From Rhizophagus clarus (Eukaryota; Glomeromycota; Glomeromycetes; Glomerales; Glomeraceae), in assembly GCA_015698045.1 (NCBI GenBank), contig BLAL01000012.1, forward strand, positions 1,798,001 to 1,862,000: 64,000 bases of DNA. Direction: 5' to 3'. The position numbers were made by a program, and so were the translations under genes. Under the pieces are notes generated by a model that was given only the letters and a program-made list of their open reading frames with translations, made no database searches and was not told the origin of the DNA. Shown in pieces: positions 57,247 to 64,000 of the stretch (positions are counted from its first letter, which is position 1; every line of letters starts with the position of its first letter).

Positions 57247-58010
57247 AATGTACCAAATAAAGTTATTAAGGTAAGAATGGTACAAAAGAATGATAAAGAA
57301 ATGATAAAAATAGTAGTTCAGAGCCAAATTGGTTAAAACCGCATGGGATGAACTTATCATTTAAAGATTAACGATTAAACTATTGGGATATTAATAGGGT
57401 AAGGATTTGATAATTTAAATAGGGATATAAAAAAAATTATTACAAAAAAAATTAAAAGTTAATGAAATATGAAAAAAAATGAGTAAAAAAATTTTAATAT
57501 AAGAAGAGGAGGGGGAAAGAAATAAGAAAAATAAAAAAAAATGTACCAGATAAGCTATTAAGGTAAGAATGGTACAAAGGAATGATAAGGAAATGATAAA
57601 AAAAGTAGTTCAGAGCCGAATTGGTTAAAACCGCATGGATGAACTATCATTTAAAGATTAATGATTCAACTATTGGGATATTAATAGGGTAAGGGATTTG
57701 ATAATTTAAATAGGGATATAAAAAATTATTACAAAAAAAAAATAAAAATTTATGAAATGTGAAAAAGACGAGTCAAAGAAATTTTATTATAAGAAAAGAA
57801 AGGGGAAGAGAAATAAGAAAATAAAAAAAGTAATGATAATGTACCAAATAAAGTTATTAAGGTAAGAATGGTACAAAGGAATTATTTAGGAATTTATAAA
57901 AATAGTAGTTCAGAGCCAGTTTGGTTAAAACCGCACAGGATGAACTGTCATTTAAAATCAATGACTAAAAGGTATAAAAAAAGGGTAAGGATTTGAGATA
58001 TAGACCATGT
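57247..58010. repeat. ~300-bp tandem array, 2 full units plus a partial one
   Basis: Units start at AATGTACC: 57247, 57540 and 57838 (293 and 298 bp, then a partial unit). Same core as the array at 31954-33350 (TAAGAATGGTACAAA, GTAGTTCAGAGCC, TTGGTTAAAACCGCA). The partial unit again overlaps the 3' end of the adjacent small gene. Confidence 0.9.
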
Positions 58011-58308
58011 AAATTAAATTTATGTATATGAAAAGGTAGTACACCCTATCATATACATAAATAGCTGAATCAGCTAAGAGAAAAGGAAGATGTATCAATA
58101 AAAATAAAAATGAAAGAACAATTTTATCAGAAAAGCAGTAAAAAGAAGCGAAAAGAAAAACAAAAGAGAAAAAAATGGTTAAAAGAGTAAACAAAATATC
58201 ACTATTCAATTGTGTTTCCACAATTGAATAGTGATTAGAAAAGCATTTATTAAGGGGAATTTCAGTTAAAGAAGAATGAACAAAATTTGGGCAAAGATCA
58301 AAAGACAT
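57958..58308 (-). CDS. Small two-helix membrane protein of unknown function, copy 2
   Basis: 116 aa; ATG 58308, stop 57958. MSFDLCPNFVHSSLTEIPLNKCF and the C-terminal block SAIYVYDRVYYLFIYINLIYMVY.SNPYPFFIPFSH are almost the same as in the copy at 33286-33648. The central hydrophobic segments (LLTIFFSFVFLFASFYCFSD, VLSFLFLLIHLPFLLA) differ in sequence but keep hydrophobicity, and length changes are in frame. That pattern suggests a translated membrane protein. The internal hairpin (58198-58235) encodes HYSIVETQLNSD. Function unknown. Confidence 0.6.
   Translation of the reverse strand: MSFDLCPNFVHSSLTEIPLNKCFSNHYSIVETQLNSDILFTLLTIFFSFVFLFASFYCFSDKIVLSFLFLLIHLPFLLADSAIYVYDRVYYLFIYINLIYMVYISNPYPFFIPFSH
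58198..58235. repeat. Perfect 17-bp stem-loop, copy 2
   Basis: ATCACTATTCAATTGTG (58198-58214), loop TTTC, exact complement 58219-58235. It differs from copy 1 by one compensated base pair (58202 C with 58231 G). Confidence 0.9.
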
Positions 58309-59440
58309 TTTAGAAAGTTAAAATTTAGAAAAAAGTTTTTGTAAAAAGATTTGTAAAAGATATATTGTAAAAAGATTTTTAAGATAAAAGAAAAATACAT
58401 ATATTTATAGGATTTTGAAATCAGGTAATTACAATAATTTACAATAATTTATTATTACTTAGTATGAGTCATTTATATTTTTGTTAATAAAAATCAGTCA
58501 GATAATAAATCAGTTATACACATATTTATTTTGTTTGAGTCATATATTCTTAAATCAGTTAAATAGTAAATTTACATATTGACTCATCTTGTAAATGATT
58601 TAAGTGATTATGAAGGCAAATATACAATTATCAAGATAATGATTATCTTTTTGAAAATAAACTTAGCAATAATCTTTCTGACAATATTTATTGCGGCTTA
58701 TCAAGATTGATATGAATCATATTATTTACAATGATAATAGAAAATTCAGGTTTTTTATTAAATTATCATATAATTTTTACATAATTGTGTAATAGATTAT
58801 AATATGATAATAATCACATAATTGATTTTCATATTTTTATATTTCACACAAATTCACCAATTCAACACAAATTCAACACAAATTTGACACAAATAATAAA
58901 ATTTGGCTAGAATTAACAAATTCTTACAAAAATTATCAACACAAATTGAACACACATTATATAGCCTCATAAATAACGTCAGTCATTATAAAAATTTTGT
59001 GCTTAACCATCCACAAATAATACCAAGTTACTAATTAACTCTTAATTAAAAGTGAATCAAAAGTGAATTAAATGCGAATTAACATCTAATACATTTAATT
59101 ATGCAAAAATCTAATATGGATTTTATTGTCATTGTTTACTCACTCCCTTAAAATTTTTTGCTCATATTTCCACTGTTCAGGGATAATTACATTAGAACTA
59201 TGGCTGGATAAAAAACAATACAATTACATATGCTTAAATATTATAATTAAAGGGATAAATTTTATGTGTTGATGTACTTTTGTGTTTTCAATTATTATAA
59301 TTGGATCTTTCATCTACACCATAATTGGATTTTAATTTACTCCGTTTTGAACAATTAGACAAATAATTATTAACAAGCCTATTAAAAGTTCTGCACATGA
59401 CTTGATATGCTGTACCAATATACCGATAAATATTAACTCA

Positions 59441-59912
59441 ATATATACTTAAAAGGTTAATTCAAGCAAAAAAGATAGCAAAAAAGCGAGGGATGAATAT
59501 GGAACAAAATGTAAAAAGATATCATGAGTAACAAAGGTTAAAAAAATGTGAAAGCTACCAGAACAAAAATAGAAACAAATTACTAATTATTAAAGCACTT
59601 AGAAAATAAAAACTAGATTTAACTAGAAAGATGAATAAATTAGCGAACGATGGAAAAATAGAAGGGTAATACAAGTATAAATTTGCATAATAATGAACCC
59701 AAGCCATTTCTAATTTTGGTCAAGAATATCATTTTTTAGTAACTTACGCCATTTTAAAAAGTTATATTTAAATAGTATTTGATTATACAATCACAACACA
59801 AATAAACAGGTTACACCATTTTGAAAATGGCGATAATCTTCCAAAAAATTCATTCAAAAAAAAAAAGAAATTGTCTAAAAAAAAAAAAAAGTCTTCTAAA
59901 AAAACCGACGTA
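59441..59912. other. 5' flank of the intact kinase gene
   Basis: No separate gene. A-rich leader (59856-59890) before the ATG at 59913. A frame beginning with TTG at 59871 is also open but has no ATG, and the paralogues start at the ATG used here. Confidence 0.5.
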
Positions 59913-61451
59913 ATGGAGATCGAGTATAACAAATTAACCATCCCAGATAAAGACACTGATTCAGTAAACACCAAAAATTGTTCATATTGTAATAAACCTT
60001 TTAACAAAGAATTATGGTGTAAAGTATGTGACCCATTTAGAATGATGGAAGGATGGACCAGTGAAAATCTTGATATTGATAAGTTTATAAAAGATACAAT
60101 GTATAATGTAAGAAATAAATATGTTGCTTATTTTGATGAATTTCTTGAATGGGTAACATTTGATAGATTTACAGATATAAAAGAAATTGGGGAAGGTGGA
60201 TTTTCCAAAGTGTTTTCTGCAACTTGGATTGACGGTAAATCAAAGTATCGTAAATATGACGATGGAAGTTATAGAAAAGAAGAGCCTAAGCCTCTGAAAG
60301 TTGCTTTAAAAAGATTAAATGAATCACAGAATATGTCAGACAAATATTTAAATGAAGTATATATTATCAATTTATTTTTAATTTAATTTATTTTTTTAAT
60401 ATTGAGAATCATTATTAAAATTATTTATATTTAAATTTATTAAAATATAGTTCAAAATACAATGGGAAATGTCAAATAAATCTGGAGTAAGTTTATACGG
60501 AATAACTAAAGACCCTGTAACTAAAGAATTTATAGTGATTATGAAATTAGCTGATAGAGGAAGTTTGAGAAGTGGTCTCTCAAATAACTTTAGCAGTTTT
60601 TTATGGGAAAAAAAACTTACATTTTTAGGTGGTTCATTAGGTGGCTTATATCATTTACATAGATTAGGTTATTTGCACAAAGATTTTCATAGTGGAAACA
60701 TTTTACGAGTTAATGCTGAGGATTCGACTCGTATTTCGGACTTTGGATTATCTAGACCAGCAAATGAACAAACATCAGATGGCAAAGTATATGGAGTAAT
60801 GCCATATATCGCACCAGAAGTTTTAAACGGAGAACAATATACATCATCTGCTGATATTTATAGTTTCGGTGTGGTCATGACTGAATTATCATCTGGAAAA
60901 CCACCTTTTCACAATAAGAAGCATGATTTAAGTTTAGCATTAGCCATATGTAATGGGCTTAGACCAGAATTTGGAAAAGGTACTCCTGAATTTTACAAGA
61001 AATTGGCTTATAAATGTATGAACGCTAATCCAAACGAAAGACCGATAGCTGATGAATTGGTTGATATATTTAGATTTTGGTATATGTCTATTTATATAGG
61101 AGGAGAAATAGAAAAATTTGGCTATAAAGGAAAAGAAATTAAACTAGCATTTGAAGAAGCAGATAAAGAAATACAAAACATCTCAATTTCATATGAAAAG
61201 AATTCTGATGCTGTATATACTAGTAGAGCGTTTACGTTTAGTAATTTATTATCGAAACCTGTTAATTCATCCATCATTACTTCGTATATTAATAATGAAG
61301 GTAATTTCTATTTTAAAATTTTTATAATTAATAATATGATATTAAATGTTAATTTTATCGTTTAATAGTTAGTGACTCTCGATTAATCGATTTGGAAGTC
61401 TTTAGTAACTCAATACAATTAAGAGGTACTAAACATTCCTATTTAACATAA
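59913..61451 (+). CDS. TKL-like protein kinase with N-terminal Cys motif, intact
   Basis: Exons 59913-60356, 60451-61300 and 61369-61451 join in frame (1377 nt, 458 aa); introns have GT and AG ends. Residues 23-39 carry a CSYC...WCKVC putative zinc motif, followed by WTSENLDIDKFIKDTM. The kinase domain runs from about 86: Gly-rich loop IGEGGFSKVFSA (92-103), VALKRL with Lys133, catalytic loop HKDFHSGN with Asp226, DFG at 245-247, APE near 269-271, and DIYSFGVVMTEL. All catalytic residues are present. The C-terminal region (FGYKGKEIKLAFEEADKEI...NSDAVYTSRAFTFSNLL) is shared with the pseudogenes here. Likely a Ser/Thr or dual-specificity signalling kinase of a lineage-expanded family. ATG 59913 is chosen to match the METEF/METKF starts of the paralogues. 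Confidence 0.92.
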
Positions 61452-62799
61452 AATTTATTAAAGATACTAATAAATATTTGTATTTTTATGGTTAATAATA
61501 AATAGATACTGGCGATGAAAATAAAGTTGATATAAATTAATTTTTTTCAAGTTTGGTTTTATTTAATAAACTACACACATTTAAGGTCATTTTTATTCTG
61601 TTTCTAGTAACAAAAAACCAAGTTTAAAATTGGCAAACACATGTTTAAAATAAATTTTTTAGTACTTTTACAAAATATAAATTTTTGAATCATAACAAAA
61701 CCATAACAGTATTTCGAGCAAATTGTTCATCATTAATTATAAATTGAACACTATGGCGTTAAAAAGTTTCGATAATCCTACAGCCACAAACTCAAACCGT
61801 CTGAAAATCATCGCATTGTTAACTAATCATTAATTAGATCCTATAGCAACGAAAAAAAATATCTGATGAATGACTATTTTTAATATTAGTATTTTTATAG
61901 GGTTGGAATTAATACCATAATTTGAGTACGTTTTGATCAATTATAGATAGTAGGTATACAGTAATAAATGGTAATACATGAATAGGGTCCAATAGCGCAT
62001 TTTCTACTCCATTCCAGCATTATAGAAGATGGGCGAATTTCTTTGAAATCAACTCTTAATTTTATAGATTAATAAGCGATCGAGCTGCCATTTTTTATTT
62101 CTATATAATGATGTAAAAAATTAATACCTTATCTTTAATAAAATGAAATTTACCTTTCTTGTTATCATATAACGTCTTTGTTCAGAGTCGTTGCTTTTGC
62201 AAAATGTGAATTGCACGCGTTTGCAAAAGAGGAGACAGCAACACTATTTGATTATCAGCGACCGATTTGAAGGAAATCCTAAGACCATTAGTTATTTATA
62301 TAACGATTTGTCATGTGACATGGTGCGTATCATAAATATAAATCGTTATATAGAAACCAGGATAATAATAATACTTATGGTCCAGATTTCTCATTGGAAG
62401 GATTATGTTTTGATTCACATAATATAAATGATATTCAAACGCAATATTCCTTAATATTGAGTTGTCATTTCAGAAATTTGTTAACTTTTATATGTAATTA
62501 TCCATCGGGTATTGGATTTAATAGCTAAAAAAAAGAGATTTGCAGTTTGATTCGCTTCAAACTAAATATCTTATTTGTTTCTTGTAAAACTTAGGTTCTG
62601 TTGCACGAGGAATTACGATCGCCAAATTATGTTCTTAAATTATCATAGTTACTATTGAAAATCAAATTATTATGATGTAATCAAAAATGTTGTGTAATCT
62701 GTATAACATTCCATAAATTATAATATTTATGTAATACAGTACAAATTTCATTTGATATTCTACGCTTTTTCAAAAAAAAAAAAAGAAAAGAAAAGAAAA
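61452..62799. other. Intergenic, upstream of F-box gene
   Basis: No supported gene. Kinase 3' flank on the left; an A-rich leader with AAAAG units (62772-62799) directly precedes the F-box ATG. Confidence 0.5.
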
Positions 62800-64000
62800 A
62801 TGACCGACCTGAATAGAGACATACTTTATTTAATATTTCAAAGATTCCAAAATGATAAAAAGACTCTTCTTTTATGTCTTTTAGTTAATAAGACATGGTG
62901 TGAAGTAATTATACCAATTTTATGGAAAAATCCATGGAAATATTTGAAGAAAAAGAAGAAATTATTATTAAATGTCATTGTTTCACATTTATCAAACGAA
63001 TCCAAAAATGATTTAATGAGTCAAGGAATTGATTTTTTGATAAATTGTTATCAAAGACCTTTATTTGATTATATTAGTTTTTGTAAACATTTAAATTTAA
63101 ATATGGTTAAAAAAATTATTAATACCATTAACGAAAAATCAAAAATATCAATTATTAAAAATATAATCTTTAACCTTTTTATCAACGAAGATAGAGAATT
63201 TACACACCTTTATATACCTTATCAATTTGATCATCAAATACATCTCATCCCTGGAGCAGAACATTGCTTTTCAAAACTCGTATTCCTTAGTTGTAATACT
63301 AATATAAATGATAATGTTTTAAGTGGATTAATAGAATTATGTAAATCAATTAAAGAATTAGAACTTATTATTGAAGTGCAATATAATAATCACGGAATTG
63401 TTAGATTAATTGAAAGTTCCAAAAAATTATTTAATATTCGTCTTTTACCAAATAATCAATATGTTAGTGACTCATTTTGTAAAATTCTTGAAGATTCATT
63501 GGTTAAACATTCGAATACTATAGAATATTTTAAGATAACAAAACAACCTATTACGAAGATCCTCTCGTCTTTTATAAATCTAAAAATATTGGAATTGGAT
63601 TGTTATTATTATTATACATGGAATTGTTTGATAAATTTATCTTTACCTTTTTTACAAATATTAAGAGCTAAAAGAGTTCCAATCAAAGCTTTGGCAAGTT
63701 TAATTGAAAATACAAGTGGACATCTTGTTGAAATAAACGTTGAGTGTATAAATCCTGATGAATTTGATAATAAAAGAATCATTCAGGCTATTTATCAACA
63801 TTGTCCAAATCTTAAATATCTTAAAATGTTATTTAAAAATAGTGGTACTTTGGAATTAGAAAAATTATTAATTAATTGCAAATATTTGGAAGGATTATTT
63901 ATTCTCGCTCATGATAATTTATTTGATTGGAATAAATTATTTGAAATTTTGACTAGATCTTCACCAACTAGTTTATTCAAGTTTAAGCTTAATTTTTATA
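62800..64000 (+). CDS. F-box protein, LRR-like (3' end outside window)
   Basis: Open from ATG 62800 to the window end (400 codons). F-box LNRDILYLIFQRFQNDKKT...LVNKTWCEVIIPILWKNPW at the N-terminus. Then the family blocks FDHQIHLIPGAEHCFSKLVFLSC, NTSGHLVEINVE, IIQAIYQHCPNLKYLKMLFKN, KLLINCKYLEGLFIL and SSPTSLFKFKL. By comparison with its three relatives here, only about 60 to 80 residues (FFDNW... to DFEWV) are missing. No break in the visible part. Predicted SCF ubiquitin-ligase adaptor. Confidence 0.9.
   Translation, partial: MTDLNRDILYLIFQRFQNDKKTLLLCLLVNKTWCEVIIPILWKNPWKYLKKKKKLLLNVIVSHLSNESKNDLMSQGIDFLINCYQRPLFDYISFCKHLNLNMVKKIINTINEKSKISIIKNIIFNLFINEDREFTHLYIPYQFDHQIHLIPGAEHCFSKLVFLSCNTNINDNVLSGLIELCKSIKELELIIEVQYNNHGIVRLIESSKKLFNIRLLPNNQYVSDSFCKILEDSLVKHSNTIEYFKITKQPITKILSSFINLKILELDCYYYYTWNCLINLSLPFLQILRAKRVPIKALASLIENTSGHLVEINVECINPDEFDNKRIIQAIYQHCPNLKYLKMLFKNSGTLELEKLLINCKYLEGLFILAHDNLFDWNKLFEILTRSSPTSLFKFKLNFY

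Larger units (their letters stand above)
57105..59440. repeat. Duplicated module, copy 2
   Basis: Same order as 31800-34560: flank, ~300-bp tandem units, small minus-strand membrane gene with internal hairpin, AT-rich flank with AATTCAACACAA repeats, then AACAAGCCTATTAAAAGTTCTG. Fewer tandem units than copy 1. It ends about 470 bp before the intact kinase gene. Confidence 0.7.

Noticed and set aside
1-64000. CRISPR array, bacterial operon or phage signals
   Set aside because: No spaced identical short repeats, no Shine-Dalgarno-linked gene strings; introns, U6 snRNA and eukaryotic transposons show a eukaryotic nuclear sequence.

Overview
The window looks like nuclear DNA of an arbuscular mycorrhizal fungus of the Rhizophagus type (Glomeromycotina). 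This is inferred, not proven. The reasons are very AT-rich spacers, short spliceosomal introns (about 60 to 115 nt), a U6 snRNA gene, and a typical mix of expanded families: Sel1-repeat proteins, TKL-like kinases with an N-terminal Cys motif, and F-box proteins. These sit among hAT, MULE, LINE and miniature elements. Gene density is low and about half of the recognisable genes are broken.

Layout. 1-2466 (minus): start of a Sel1-repeat/kinase fusion gene that runs off the window. 4.3-10.8 kb: a fold-back type element, an F-box gene (5420-6826), an aldo/keto reductase pseudogene (8.5-9.4 kb, minus) and a second fold-back type element. 11.0-14.7 kb: two more F-box genes, divergently oriented. 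16.3-21.0 kb: a decayed MULE-type element carrying a 649-bp miniature element inserted cleanly in its reading frame. 22.2-30.4 kb: two kinase pseudogenes, a broken Sel1 gene, miniature elements and a 240-bp dispersed repeat present twice. 31.9-34.6 kb and 57.1-59.4 kb: a duplicated module made of a small two-helix membrane-protein gene plus a ~300-bp tandem repeat at its 3' end. 38.2-39.8 kb: a kinase pseudogene carrying two local inversions. 41.39-44.55 kb: a structurally complete hAT transposon (perfect 20-bp ends, 8-bp target duplication, 4-exon 750-aa transposase). 44.8-46.45 kb: a GC-rich nested-hairpin element, a secreted Cys-rich protein gene with a frameshift, and the U6 snRNA gene. 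48.6-49.7 kb: an unrecognised broken gene. 53.27-55.37 kb: a 5'-truncated LINE with its target duplication. 59.9-61.5 kb: an intact kinase gene. 62.8 kb to the end: a fourth F-box gene, cut by the window edge.

The genes do not form an operon or pathway. The picture is an accessory, repeat-rich region where lineage-expanded signalling families (kinase, Sel1, F-box) duplicate and decay next to mobile elements. The observations most worth a second look are: the two-copy membrane-protein gene, whose coding sequence holds a perfect 17-bp hairpin with a compensated base-pair change between copies; the intact hAT element; the local inversions inside a kinase pseudogene; and the nested-hairpin element upstream of the U6 gene.
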